A DNA stretch of 64,000 nt from Alphaproteobacteria bacterium. GTDB lineage: Bacteria > Pseudomonadota > Alphaproteobacteria > Caulobacterales > Hyphomonadaceae. How positions within the stretch are numbered: position 1 is the first letter of the stretch; each line of letters starts with the position of its first letter. The stretch spans positions 62,001 through 126,000 of the forward strand of contig WGLW01000008.1 in the NCBI GenBank assembly GCA_016125405.1, read 5' to 3'. This document shows positions 55,807 to 64,000 of this stretch, one piece after another. A program made the position numbers and the translations under genes. The notes under the pieces were generated by a model that did no database searches, was not told the origin of the DNA, and saw nothing but the letters and a program-made list of their open reading frames with translations.

Positions 55807-56045
55807 TTCGGTTCTCCGGTAGAAATGAGTTTTTGGAAGCGCCTGAGAGCGGTTATTGCGCCATCAAGCCCAAAGCGCCTCCGGATGACAATGGTTGATC
55901 CGGCGTTCAGCAAAAACTTCGCCGTGATCTCAGCAAATCCGGCACGATCGGCCCGGCGGGCTAGCGAATTGGCGAGATCTGGGGCAGGGGAAATCACGCA
56001 TTGCCGCGAGTTGGGACTCAGAATCGGCGGGCCAGGGAGGGACAA
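55807..56045. other. divergent intergenic region, M61 gene and MFS transporter
   Basis: A 239-bp gap expected to contain promoters for both flanking genes. On the minus strand an 80-codon open frame (55803-56045) fills it and ends in a TTGA overlap with the M61 start. Its codon third positions lack the strong GC bias of neighbouring genes, so it is probably chance. AGGGAGGGA at 56034-56042 is the MFS gene's ribosome binding site. No clear repeat was seen. Confidence 0.4.
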
Positions 56046-57719
56046 ATGGAGACGGCTTCTGGTGAAGCGCCGGCCGCGACTCGACCACCCGCGTCGTTAC
56101 GGACGGTCATTCTTGCCTCATCAACCGGAACGGCGTTCGAGTGGTACGATTTTTTTGTCTACGGCTCGCTGACTGCGATCATCAGCCGGAACTTCTTCTC
56201 GCAGCTCGATGAAACGGCGGGGACGCTGGCGGCGCTGGCGCTCTTTGCTGCCGGACTTCTGTTCCGGCCGGTGGGCGCTCTGATTTTCGGTCGGATCGGA
56301 GACCGCTTTGGCCGGAAGGGCGCCTTTCTCTCGACGGTCATCATGATGGGCGGCGCCACGTTCGCCATCGGTCTTCTGCCAGACAACCATCTTGTCGGCG
56401 GCGCCAGCACGATTGCATTGATCGTGCTCCGCATTCTGCAGGGAATGGCCGTGGGCGGAGAGTACGGCGGTGCGGCGATCTATGTGGCAGAACATGCTTC
56501 GGCTGAACGTCGAGGCGCAATCACGGGATGGATACAGTCTTCCGCGGCCTATGGTCTTGTAGGCGCACTTGGGCTGGTTCTGCTCACGCGCACGCTGATC
56601 GGCGAGGACGCCATGGCCGCATGGGGCTGGCGTGTTCCGTTCCTGGCATCGGCGATCCTGCTCGCGATTTCGATCTGGATGCGGTTGAAGCTGGATGAAA
56701 GCCCGGAATTTGTCCGCATGCGCAAAGAGGGGCAGGTCAGCCGCGCACCTTTTGCGGAAGCTTTCCTGCGGTGGTCCAACCTCAAATACGTTCTTATCGC
56801 GATTGTCGCCCTGTTCTTTTCGCAAGGGCCGCTCTGGTACTGCATATTCTTCTATTCGCAGGTGTTCCTTGAGAGCTTCGCCAAGGTTCAGGGTGCATGG
56901 TCCAACGCGATCATGATCGGCGCCGTCGTCGTCTCGATCCCGTTTTACGTGTTCTTCGCATGGCTGTCTGACCGGATCGGACGGAAGCCGGTCCTGCTGT
57001 TCGGCATGGCGCTGGCGACGGTGGCAATCTTTCCGTCTTTCCACGCCTTCGCCAACGGCGCCAACCACGCACTTGTGGAAGCGCAGAAGCGGGCGCCAAT
57101 CACAGTCGTCGCCGATCCGGCAACCTGCACGTTCAAGATCGACCTGCTCGGCCGTAGCAAACCGAAGTCGGGATGCGACATCGCCCGAAACCTGTTGACC
57201 CGAGCAGGGGTCAATTATCGCAATCAGGCCGCCAGCGCGGGTTCACCAACCACGGTGCATATAGGCGACGTCTCGGTCTCCGCCGCCGATGGCGACGGTG
57301 TCGATGTGCAGGCCCTTTCCACGCGCACCAAGGATATCGATCAAAAGATAAAGGGGGCGCTGGAGACCTCCGGATATCCGAAATCGGCCGATCCCGCCGC
57401 CTTCAACTGGCCGCTGCTTATCGCTCCGTTTGTTGTACTCATCATAGCCGCAACCGCGCTCTATGGGCCGATGGCCGCCGCGCTGGTTGAGCTGTTTCCA
57501 ACGTCGGTTCGATACACGGCCCTGTCCGTGCCCTATCATCTGGGCATTGGCGTTGTGGGCGGATTCATGCCTGCTTCCGCGTTCGCCATAGCAACCGCGA
57601 CCGGCAACATCTTCGCTGGCCTCTGGTATCCGGTCGCCTTCGGCGCTGTCGCCACTCTATGCTGTCTTCTCTTTTTCCCGGAGACGCGGGGGCGCGAACT
57701 GACGCGGGTTTCGAGCTGA
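56046..57719 (+). CDS. MFS transporter, metabolite:proton symporter (MHS) type
   Basis: A 557-residue major-facilitator protein with about twelve helices. The N-terminal STGTAFEWYDFFVYGSL and RPVGALIFGRIGDRFGRKG are the MHS signatures, and QGMAVGGEYGGAAIYVAEHA follows. Substrates of this group include citrate, ketoglutarate, shikimate and betaines; none can be chosen. An insert of about 115 residues (near 335-452), with two cysteines (DPATCTFKI and KSGCDIARN), interrupts the second half and is predicted to be periplasmic. ATG at 56046 is set by the strong ribosome binding site; the earlier 56001 start adds no conserved residues. Confidence 0.9.
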   Translation: METASGEAPAATRPPASLRTVILASSTGTAFEWYDFFVYGSLTAIISRNFFSQLDETAGTLAALALFAAGLLFRPVGALIFGRIGDRFGRKGAFLSTVIMMGGATFAIGLLPDNHLVGGASTIALIVLRILQGMAVGGEYGGAAIYVAEHASAERRGAITGWIQSSAAYGLVGALGLVLLTRTLIGEDAMAAWGWRVPFLASAILLAISIWMRLKLDESPEFVRMRKEGQVSRAPFAEAFLRWSNLKYVLIAIVALFFSQGPLWYCIFFYSQVFLESFAKVQGAWSNAIMIGAVVVSIPFYVFFAWLSDRIGRKPVLLFGMALATVAIFPSFHAFANGANHALVEAQKRAPITVVADPATCTFKIDLLGRSKPKSGCDIARNLLTRAGVNYRNQAASAGSPTTVHIGDVSVSAADGDGVDVQALSTRTKDIDQKIKGALETSGYPKSADPAAFNWPLLIAPFVVLIIAATALYGPMAAALVELFPTSVRYTALSVPYHLGIGVVGGFMPASAFAIATATGNIFAGLWYPVAFGAVATLCCLLFFPETRGRELTRVSS

Positions 57720-57723
57720 CGCC

Positions 57724-59226
57724 CTAGACGCCCGACATCAGCGGCAAGCGGACCGTTGCAGAAAGTCCGTGTGGCGACCGGTTGGCGAGCGTCAGAGACC
57801 CGTTATGGGTTTTTGCGATCGCGTCTGCCAGTGCGAGGCCAAGACCGGCGCCGCCGGTCGTCCGGTTGCGGGAAGCATCGCCTCGTACAAACGGCCGGGT
57901 GGCCGTCGCCAGGGCGTCCGGCGTCATGCCCGGGCCATCGTCGTCAACCCGGATTTCGAGACTGCCGTCCTTCCGGTCAACGCTCACGCGCGTCGCGCCG
58001 CCATAGGCCACAGCATTGTCGATGAGATTCCGGAGAAGCCGTCGCAGAAGCAGCGGTCGACAAGGCGCTGGAACCCGCTCGGAGGACACAAGCGTCACAG
58101 GCGCGCCCGTCTCGGCATAGTCCTCCACCATGTCCTGCACCAGGATGGCGACATCCATCATTTGCACGGGTTCGTTGGATCGGCCCTGCCTGGCGAGTTC
58201 GAGGATCGCCTCGAGCAGGAGCGTGGTCTCTTCGATTGTTTTGACGGCTTTCCGCCTCTCGGACTCTGGCTCCATGCTCTCAAGGCGGATGCGAAGGGAG
58301 GCCAGCGGGGTTCTCAAGTCGTGGCCGAGGGCGCCCAGCATTACGTCCTTTTCGCCGAGCAACTGGGTGACTCGCTGGCTCATGGAGTTGAAAGCTTCGA
58401 GGGTCTGGCGAACATCGCTGGGGCCCCGCACGGGAACTTCCTGCGGCTCGCCGGCCGCGCCGACATGCGCCGCCGCCTCCGTGAGATCGTTCAGGGGTCG
58501 CGACAGTCGGTTGGCCAGCCAAAGGGCAGCTGCAAGCACAAATGCAAAAGCAATGAATGTGCTGCCTGCCAGCCTATAGATGTCGCCGCTCGGAGGAAGG
58601 GGAGAAAAGAAGCTGGCGTTCAGCCAGCGGCCGTCCGGGAACTGAGCCGAGAATACGACTTCGCGGGCCCGCAAAGACGGGCGAGGCGGCCTGTCACGGC
58701 CGCCGGCATCGGGCGAGCCCGGCATCATCCTGATATCACGACCCGGAAATCCCGGCTGATCGGCTCGGCGTTCTGTCTGAAGTCGATCTCTCTGGAGGCG
58801 CAGAAGAAAGAGACGATCGCTGGATCCCTGCGGCCGTTCAGGGCGGACAATTGTCCGCACAGAGGCGCGCACGGAGAGGGTTTGCACGCCACCGTCATCG
58901 AGTGCGCGCTTCAAACGTTGTTCGAGGCGGCCATTTCGAGGCAGATCTCTCGTCACCACCATGCTGGTCGGTCCGAAGGTGAAACGCCCGGCGCCCGGCG
59001 GACGTCCCAGCGGAACATTTCGGTCCGTCACCTGCGGCGGCGCCGTCGACAGCACTGCCGCGAGATCGACAAACCGGGCCAGCCCCGGCCCGCTGGCCTC
59101 GATCAGTCCGGCGCGGGCACGCTCGGCCCAGAGGAATGCGAAATCGACCGCGCTGGCCACCAGCAACGCACTGGTCATCACAAGGGCGATCTGCCCGGAA
59201 AGACTACGCGGGAACGGCCACTTCAC
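57724..59226 (-). CDS. sensor histidine kinase, HAMP-containing
   Basis: A 500-residue transmembrane kinase. Two membrane helices (about residues 9-30 and 220-240) flank a periplasmic sensor of roughly 190 residues rich in Arg and Pro. A HAMP linker (RLSRPLNDLTEAAAHVG) follows, then the phospho-acceptor in LGHDLRTPLASLRIRLE near residue 303, the N-box LRNLIDNAVAYGG, and G-boxes VDDDGPGM and GGAGLGLALADAI. The signal is unknown. Its GTG start overlaps the response regulator stop (GTGA), so the pair is co-translated. Confidence 0.94.
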   Translation of the reverse strand: MKWPFPRSLSGQIALVMTSALLVASAVDFAFLWAERARAGLIEASGPGLARFVDLAAVLSTAPPQVTDRNVPLGRPPGAGRFTFGPTSMVVTRDLPRNGRLEQRLKRALDDGGVQTLSVRASVRTIVRPERPQGSSDRLFLLRLQRDRLQTERRADQPGFPGRDIRMMPGSPDAGGRDRPPRPSLRAREVVFSAQFPDGRWLNASFFSPLPPSGDIYRLAGSTFIAFAFVLAAALWLANRLSRPLNDLTEAAAHVGAAGEPQEVPVRGPSDVRQTLEAFNSMSQRVTQLLGEKDVMLGALGHDLRTPLASLRIRLESMEPESERRKAVKTIEETTLLLEAILELARQGRSNEPVQMMDVAILVQDMVEDYAETGAPVTLVSSERVPAPCRPLLLRRLLRNLIDNAVAYGGATRVSVDRKDGSLEIRVDDDGPGMTPDALATATRPFVRGDASRNRTTGGAGLGLALADAIAKTHNGSLTLANRSPHGLSATVRLPLMSGV

Positions 59227-59936
59227 AGCCGCCGCACCTCTGCTGAGAACGTGTATCCGCCGCCCCAGACGGTCTTGATATAGCGGGGTTCCTTGGGATC
59301 AGGCTCAATCTTGCGTCGCAGACGGCTAACCTGGTTGTCGATGCTTCGATCAAACACGCCAGCCTCTCTTCCCTGCGTGAGATCGAGAAGCTGGTCGCGC
59401 GTCAGCACCAGTCGCGGACGTTCAATCAGCGCAAGCAGCAGATTGTACTCACCCGTCGACAAGGGGACGGCCAGTCCATCAGCGCCCACCAACTCGCGTT
59501 CGCCAGTTTTCAATACCCAGTCCCCAAAGGCATAGCGGCCTGTTTCCGGCGCCGCCTGGCGGGGCGGGAGACTGTTGGCGCGCCGCAAAACAGCCTTTAC
59601 CCGGGCCAGAAGCTCCCTGGGTGAGAAGGGTTTCACGACATAGTCGTCGGCGCCCACTTCCAGGCCCAGGACGCGATCGAGCTCCTCAGCGCGCGCGGTC
59701 AGGAAAATCACGGGCAGGTTGCCATTGGCGCGAATGTGCCTTGCGAGGCTTAAGCCGTCTTCGCCCGGCATCATGATGTCGACGATGGCGAGGTCGAACG
59801 TATGCGCGGAAAGCAGGGTCCTGGCTGCGGCGGCGTCGGCGGCGGCTTTCACGCGGAATTGGTTGTTCTCGAAATAGCGCGCCAGAGGCTCGCGGATCGA
59901 ACTTTCATCTTCGACGATGAGAAGGTTGTTGGACAT
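59223..59936 (-). CDS. OmpR-family response regulator
   Basis: A 237-residue transcription factor with a receiver domain and a winged-helix DNA-binding domain. The acceptor aspartate is in DLAIVDIMMPGEDGLSL near residue 51, the acidic pair in VEDESSIREP, and the conserved lysine in VKPFSPRELLARVKAVL. The C-terminal half shows LSTGEYNLLLALIERP and SIDNQVSRLRRKIEPDP, ending in YIKTVWGGGYTF. ATG at 59936 begins MSNNLLIVEDE, the natural receiver start; a longer frame to 59987 is rejected. It controls genes with its kinase; the EF-hand gene upstream is one candidate. Confidence 0.95.
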   Translation of the reverse strand: MSNNLLIVEDESSIREPLARYFENNQFRVKAAADAAAARTLLSAHTFDLAIVDIMMPGEDGLSLARHIRANGNLPVIFLTARAEELDRVLGLEVGADDYVVKPFSPRELLARVKAVLRRANSLPPRQAAPETGRYAFGDWVLKTGERELVGADGLAVPLSTGEYNLLLALIERPRLVLTRDQLLDLTQGREAGVFDRSIDNQVSRLRRKIEPDPKEPRYIKTVWGGGYTFSAEVRRL

Positions 59937-60068
59937 GACCTCAACACAGGAAAGGTACTCGCAGCCTGCTGCACTATCCTGGGTCAATGCAACAGGCTGC
60001 GAGCTAGGAAACCGGCCACACCGCTCGGGGGGAGGGACATGGCGTCAGGGGCGGCCGGTCTTTATTGC

Positions 60069-60725
60069 CTACTTCGTTACGCCAGAAGCTGCGCGAAGCT
60101 CGGCAATCGTCACAATCCCGTTCTTGTCCGTGTCAGCCCGGTCGAAGGCCGCAAGAGAGCGAGCAGAGAATTCCTCGTAGCTAAGCTTGCCGTCGCCATT
60201 CGCATCCGCCGGTCCCATGCGGCGCACTTTCGGCGCGTCGTTGGAATCGGCGTCCGGTCCCGGTTTTCGGCCGCCTGCGTCGCGTGATCCGCGAGGACCG
60301 TCATGGTCGCGGATGCGCGCCATCTCCGGGCCGCGGAAGCCTCGATGTCCGGCAAATCCAGGTGACGGACCGCGCCCTTCCGGCATGGCCTTCTCAAATT
60401 CGGCCAGGCTTATTTGCCCATTGTGGTCGGCATCGAGCCTGGCGAAGCGGGCCTCCAGCATGTGTTTTCGCATGGCGGTGCGCATTTCGTCGGGCGTAAC
60501 GAAGCCATCCTTGTTGGCGTCAGCCTCGGCAAATCGCGACTTTTCCGCGGTTGAAACTTCAGCGCGGGTCACCTTGCCGTCGTTGTTGGCGTCAAATCGC
60601 AGCAGGCTGAACCCGCCGTGGGGACCCGCCTCCATAGGCGGCGGGCCGGGGAAGTTCTGAGCGACCGCGGCGCCCGAGATAAGGAACGCGGCGATGGAGA
60701 TGGTAGCAAAGTGAAGGCGTTTCAT
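60069..60725 (-). CDS. exported EF-hand calcium-binding protein
   Basis: A 218-residue periplasmic protein with a Sec signal (hydrophobic AAFLISGAAVAQ, cleavage near residue 22) and five EF-hand loops: DANNDGKVTRAE, DANKDGFVTPDE, DADHNGQISLAE, DANGDGKLSYEE and DTDKNGIVTIAE. A Pro/Arg/Gly/Asp-rich stretch of about 45 residues separates loops three and four. Calcium buffering or sensing is likely. It is upstream of the response regulator-kinase pair on the same strand with 132 bp between, and is divergent from secF. Confidence 0.92.
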   Translation of the reverse strand: MKRLHFATISIAAFLISGAAVAQNFPGPPPMEAGPHGGFSLLRFDANNDGKVTRAEVSTAEKSRFAEADANKDGFVTPDEMRTAMRKHMLEARFARLDADHNGQISLAEFEKAMPEGRGPSPGFAGHRGFRGPEMARIRDHDGPRGSRDAGGRKPGPDADSNDAPKVRRMGPADANGDGKLSYEEFSARSLAAFDRADTDKNGIVTIAELRAASGVTK

Positions 60726-60894
60726 CGGTTATTTCCTGCCTGGCCTCGGGTTTGCGGGCCATTCAGGCAAGGATGACGGCGGGTTGTCGCAGGAATACCC
60801 CGGACAGCCCTCTAAATGTCGCAAGATGTCAGGGGAAAAGGGCCCGTCCCACGTTTTTTCGTGGCGTTCCGGCCGTTCAACTGCTAGCGCAAAC

Positions 60895-60918
60895 GGAAGG
60901 TTTTCCGGAGGGTTTTCA
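60895..60918 (+). repeat. tandem 12-mer repeat upstream of secF
   Basis: GGAAGGTTTTCC (60895-60906) is followed at once by GGAGGGTTTTCA (60907-60918); ten of twelve positions match. It lies 40 bp before the secF ATG in the 233-bp divergent gap. A CCACG-T6-CGTGG hairpin sits at 60849-60864. Direct repeats at this distance could bind a response regulator, but no function is shown. No Shine-Dalgarno is evident at the secF ATG. Confidence 0.4.
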
Positions 60919-60958
60919 GGACTTCCGGTCAACAGGGCTCAGTTCGAGGCGCGTTAAC

Positions 60959-61924
60959 ATGTCGTCGGATCAACCGAAACCCAAGGCCAAGGCGGGGGAC
61001 GCGTCCGAGCCGCATCCGTTCCCGTTTATGCGGATCAAGTGGATCGGATTCATCGTGACCGCGGCGATTTTCGTTGCGACGACGATTTCGCTGGCGACCC
61101 AGGGGCTCAACATGGGTCTCGATTTTACCGGTGGCGTGCTGGTGGAAGTGGCCCGTGCCCAGCCCTTCGGCCCCAACGAGGTTCGCGCCAAGCTCGAACA
61201 TGCGGGCTTCAGCGGAGACACGGCGGTCACGCCAGCGGACGGCAACAAGACAGCCTTGATTCGCCTGCCGGTCGCATCGACGGGTGGCGACGTTGAGGGA
61301 ATGACGCGCAAGGTCACCGAGGCGCTTGGGCAAGGCGTTGAGATCCGCAAGATCGATGCTGTCGGGCCGAAGGTTTCCGGCGAACTTTTTCGGGGTGGCG
61401 TGATTGCGTGCCTGTTGGCCGTCACCGTTATCGCTCTCTATGTCTGGTTCAGGTTCGAATCCAAATTTGGCTGGGCCGCATTCATCACCACTTTCCACGA
61501 CGTCTATGCCGTCGTCGGACTCTTTTCGATAACCCGCATGACGTTCGATCTGACGGTCGTTGCGGGCGTGCTGACGATTGCCGGCTACTCGATCAACGAC
61601 ACGGTCGTGGTCTTCGACCGGATCCGGGAGATGTTGAAGAAGTACAAGAAGCTTCCGTTTGCCCGGATCATTGATATCTCGATTACCTCCACATTGCTCC
61701 GCACGACCTTCACGTCGGCCGCAACAATGTGCGCTTCGCTCGCGATGCTGTTCCTTGGCGGTCCCGTGCTGTTCGGATTTGCCGCAGCGATCTGCTTTGG
61801 CATCGTTATCGGCACCTATTCGAGCATTTTCGTCGCCGCACCCATGCTGCTCTACCTGCCAGGTCGGATTCCGGGCGCAAAGATCAATCGTGGCGGCGAG
61901 GAGCCGGCGCCCAGCGCATCCTGA
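60959..61924 (+). CDS. secF: protein translocase subunit SecF
   Basis: A 321-residue RND-type membrane protein with six helices. The first periplasmic domain begins [17 protein letters not shown], the SecF signature, and later [25 protein letters not shown] and [18 protein letters not shown]-like segments complete the family pattern. SecF works with SecD to pull secreted proteins out of SecYEG using the proton gradient. The usual partner secD is absent upstream; the neighbour is a divergent EF-hand gene. ATG at 60959 overlaps GTTAAC; the in-frame 60752 start adds 69 unconserved residues and is rejected. Confidence 0.96.
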   Translation: MSSDQPKPKAKAGDASEPHPFPFMRIKWIGFIVTAAIFVATTISLATQGLNMGLDFTGGVLVEVARAQPFGPNEVRAKLEHAGFSGDTAVTPADGNKTALIRLPVASTGGDVEGMTRKVTEALGQGVEIRKIDAVGPKVSGELFRGGVIACLLAVTVIALYVWFRFESKFGWAAFITTFHDVYAVVGLFSITRMTFDLTVVAGVLTIAGYSINDTVVVFDRIREMLKKYKKLPFARIIDISITSTLLRTTFTSAATMCASLAMLFLGGPVLFGFAAAICFGIVIGTYSSIFVAAPMLLYLPGRIPGAKINRGGEEPAPSAS

Positions 61925-61944
61925 CGGGGAAGAGGAGGGGGGGA

Positions 61945-63294
61945 ATGGCCGTTAGCATAACGCCAGGCGCCGCCGTTCGGCGCAAAGGTCCCATCTATAC
62001 CGACCTGTTCTTCCAGGTCGTCGTCGCCATCATAATCGGCGGGCTGCTCGGCCTGGTCTTCAAGGGCCAGCACTGGATCACCGAGTACCTGAAGCCACTC
62101 GGCGATAACTTCATCAAGCTTGTGAAGATGATCATCGCGCCGGTGATCTTTCTCACCATATCGCTTGGCATCGCCAATATGCGCGACATGGGTAAGCTGG
62201 GCCGCGTCACGCTGAAGGCGTTCGGCTACTTCCTGTTTTTCTCCACGCTCGCCCTGATTGTTGGGCTCATCGTCGCCAATGTCTGGCAGACGGGCGCCGG
62301 CATGAACATCGACCCGGCGAGCCTGGATGGCGGCGATCTCGCAAAGGTCGCGGACTATGAGCGGAAGGCTGAAGGAACATCGCTCGTTGGCTTTCTCTCC
62401 GAGATCATTCCCAGCACACTGGTAGGCGCGTTCACCGGCGGCAGCATCCTTCAGGTTGTTTTCGTCTCCATCCTGTTTGGCGTCGGGTTGGCGCTGGCCG
62501 GCGACCGCGCCATGCCGGCCGTCGATATTCTGACGTCAGTCAGTGACGCTATTTTCAAGATGGTGTCGATCCTGATGCGGGTCGCGCCGATCGGGGCTCT
62601 TGGCGCGTTTGCGTTTGTGATCTCGAATCTCGGAATCGAGGCGGTCGGCAACCTGCTGGAGCTTGTGGTCGCTGTTTACCTCACCTCGTTCCTGTTCATT
62701 TTCGGCGTGCTGGGTGTCGTCGGCATGCTCGCCGGGTTTTCCATCTTCCGGCTCGTCGTCTATCTCAAGGAAGAGCTGTTCCTGGTGCTTGGCACCTCGT
62801 CCTCTGAGTCTGCGCTCCCGGCGTTGATGGACAAGATGGAGCGTGCGGGTTGTGCCCGCTCGGTGGTGGGTCTGGTCGTTCCGACCGGCTATTCTTTCAA
62901 CCTCGACGGAACGAACATCTACATGACGCTCGCCGCGCTGTTCATTGCGCAGGCGACCAACATTCACCTCTCGCTGGAAAACCAGCTCATCCTTCTCGGC
63001 ATAGCGATGCTGAGCTCCAAGGGCGCAGCGGGCGTCACCGGGGCGGGGTTCATTGCGCTCGCCGCTACGCTGGAACAGGTGCATTCCATCCCGGTGGAGG
63101 GCATGGCCCTGATCCTCGGCGTCGACCGCTTTCTTTCGCAGTGCCGGGCGCTCACCAACTTCGTAGGCAACGCCATCGCCACCATTGTGGTGAGCCGCTG
63201 GGAAGGCGCACTCGATCCGGCGCGCCTGAAACATGCACTGTCGGGTGGTTCTCCGCCGCTCGCGGCGGCGCCGGTCGAACAGGACGCCGACTAG
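61945..63294 (+). CDS. dicarboxylate/amino acid:cation symporter, DctA type
   Basis: A 449-residue DAACS-family transporter with eight helices and two re-entrant loops. [18 protein letters not shown] is the serine-rich HP1 tip, and [21 protein letters not shown] matches the helix 7 substrate and cation site. [23 protein letters not shown] fits the last helix of C4-dicarboxylate carriers. It imports succinate, malate, fumarate or related acids. AGAGGAGGGG precedes the ATG, 20 bp after secF. Its TAG stop shares CTAG with bioD on the other strand. Confidence 0.94.
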   Translation: MAVSITPGAAVRRKGPIYTDLFFQVVVAIIIGGLLGLVFKGQHWITEYLKPLGDNFIKLVKMIIAPVIFLTISLGIANMRDMGKLGRVTLKAFGYFLFFSTLALIVGLIVANVWQTGAGMNIDPASLDGGDLAKVADYERKAEGTSLVGFLSEIIPSTLVGAFTGGSILQVVFVSILFGVGLALAGDRAMPAVDILTSVSDAIFKMVSILMRVAPIGALGAFAFVISNLGIEAVGNLLELVVAVYLTSFLFIFGVLGVVGMLAGFSIFRLVVYLKEELFLVLGTSSSESALPALMDKMERAGCARSVVGLVVPTGYSFNLDGTNIYMTLAALFIAQATNIHLSLENQLILLGIAMLSSKGAAGVTGAGFIALAATLEQVHSIPVEGMALILGVDRFLSQCRALTNFVGNAIATIVVSRWEGALDPARLKHALSGGSPPLAAAPVEQDAD

Positions 63295-63971
63295 CCGAAC
63301 AACCTTGCGGCGAGCCCGGAGACCCATGTTCTGTCGTCTTTGGCCGTGCGGCTGAAAGGCGCTGTCACGACGGGGATGGATGTCCACCGCGCGATCTCTT
63401 CCGCGAAGATTGCCGGCGGTCCCGCGTGCGGCCAGGGCTGGCTGATCACGACGGCCGGCACCGTGAGTCCGCGTTGCTCCAGAACGGCAAGCGCCGTCAA
63501 TGTGTGGCTCACGGCTCCAAGGTAATTGGCAGCGACCAGCAAAACGGGAAATTGCAGGTCGGACATGAGATCGAGATTGGTACTGTTGTCCGTCAGCGGC
63601 GACATGACGCCGCCAGCGCCTTCAACCAGCGTCGGCCCGGCGGTGCTGATACGCTCCTTGAGGAACTGAAGCATTTGCTTGTAGTCGAGCGCGACCCCGG
63701 CTCGGCGCGCCGCGACGTTTGGAGCGGATGGCTCCTCGAACCGTTTCCAGCAGATATCTCCGACGGTCGTGGGCGTGATGGGATGGCCGCATGCGCTGAG
63801 GAGCCTGCCCGCGTCGGAGCCCCCAAGGTTCCTGGGATCGTACCCGCTCATCAACGGCTTCAACGCGACCGGCGTCTGGCCGCCCAGCACAAGCTGGCGT
63901 AAAAGGGCGGCCGAGACATGTGTCTTGCCGCAATCCGTGCCGATAGCCGAAACGAACAGCCCTGAAGACAT
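63291..63971 (-). CDS. bioD: dethiobiotin synthetase
   Basis: A 226-residue ATP-dependent enzyme that closes the ureido ring of dethiobiotin from 7,8-diaminopelargonate and CO2. The P-loop region reads [17 protein letters not shown], where the family norm is close to GTDTEVGKT; the first Gly is replaced by Ala but GKT is intact. PLMSGYDP, the ligand-binding [11 protein letters not shown] and [16 protein letters not shown] are all present. It is preceded (on its strand) by the end of another gene overlapping by one base, probably the biotin operon. Confidence 0.92.
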   Translation of the reverse strand: MSSGLFVSAIGTDCGKTHVSAALLRQLVLGGQTPVALKPLMSGYDPRNLGGSDAGRLLSACGHPITPTTVGDICWKRFEEPSAPNVAARRAGVALDYKQMLQFLKERISTAGPTLVEGAGGVMSPLTDNSTNLDLMSDLQFPVLLVAANYLGAVSHTLTALAVLEQRGLTVPAVVISQPWPHAGPPAIFAEEIARWTSIPVVTAPFSRTAKDDRTWVSGLAARLFG

Positions 63972-64000
63972 CAGTGCACTTTCTCGACTTCGAGCTGACG
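63971..64000 (-). CDS. C-terminal fragment of the gene before bioD
   Basis: Reading leftward from the window edge, nine codons ending LEVEKVH are followed by TGA at 63973-63971, whose A is the first base of the bioD ATG. This is the 3' end of an upstream gene, and in alphaproteobacterial biotin operons that position is often bioF. Nine residues cannot prove identity. Confidence 0.5.
   Translation of the reverse strand, partial: RQLEVEKVH

Noticed and set aside
55803-56045. 80-codon minus-strand ORF ending in a TTGA overlap with the M61 gene
   Set aside because: The overlap is suggestive, but codon third positions lack the GC bias of neighbours, there is no family similarity, and the region must hold two promoters. 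Conservation in relatives would revive it.
60752-60958. 69-residue N-terminal extension of SecF
   Set aside because: The extension is Arg/Pro-rich, not seen in SecF, and overlaps an intergenic region with repeats; the ATG at 60959 fits the family.
1-64000. CRISPR array, transposase, integrase, phage or rRNA genes
   Set aside because: No spaced direct repeats and no such proteins were recognised; the only RNA gene I can support is tRNA-Lys.

Overview
The window looks like chromosome from a GC-rich alphaproteobacterium, most likely Caulobacterales or Hyphomonadaceae. The evidence is the aa3 oxidase cluster ctaC-ctaD-ctaB-small protein-ctaG-ctaE-DUF983-SURF1 running into thrC and an MPP-like M16 peptidase, the presence of DUF2336, DUF3035 and DUF4170 proteins, the pmbA-IMPase-DUF4170-exporter order, and MutL with the endonuclease motif. 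The placement is inferred from gene order and families only. I see no phage, insertion sequence, CRISPR array or rRNA.

Layout. 0-6 kb: the tail of an unknown gene, a small membrane protein, pmbA (tldE), an inositol-monophosphatase-family gene, DUF4170, an MsbA-like exporter, a receiver-like protein lacking its phospho-acceptor, and a lipoprotein. 6-11 kb: a TSUP permease, a GNAT, an acyl-CoA dehydrogenase, a MaoC hydratase, ribF and a YbjN-domain protein. 11-18 kb: ileS-lspA, a DUF3035 lipoprotein and an active/inactive M16 peptidase pair. 18-25 kb: mutL, rnhB, a quinone oxidoreductase, rsmD, tadA, a DUF3298-like protein and ubiA. 25-31 kb: rsmE, a 31-codon gene coupled at both ends, gshA, a POT peptide transporter, a rhodanese, tldD and a TPR protein. 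32-41 kb: cytochrome c oxidase and its assembly genes, thrC and an M16 peptidase. 41-48 kb: an EAL protein, gatB, queA-tgt, DUF2336, a lipoprotein and tRNA-Lys(UUU). 48-56 kb: four exported peptidases (M14, S9, M28, M61). 56-64 kb: an MHS-type transporter, a two-component pair, an EF-hand protein, secF without secD, a dicarboxylate symporter and bioD.

How it fits together. Most genes are housekeeping: respiration, tRNA and rRNA modification, translation, DNA repair and cofactors. The nutritional theme is peptide use: six M16/M14/S9/M28/M61 peptidases with export signals are accompanied by a proton-oligopeptide transporter. TldD and PmbA, which act as one heterodimer elsewhere, lie 28 kb apart. 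Genes are tightly packed, with many ATGA or GTGA couplings. Three convergent pairs share one CTAG as both stop codons. No intergenic gap exceeds 300 bp.

The most unusual signals are: the 31-residue ORF with 4-nt overlaps on both sides between rsmE and gshA, inside a lower-GC block that ignores gene borders; near-identical mirrored leaders in front of the divergent rsmD and tadA; a 10-bp-arm inverted repeat upstream of the oxidase operon; a DUF983 gene whose only well-placed Shine-Dalgarno points to an ATC codon; and a Tgt that lacks two of three zinc cysteines. I found no clearly new multi-gene system.
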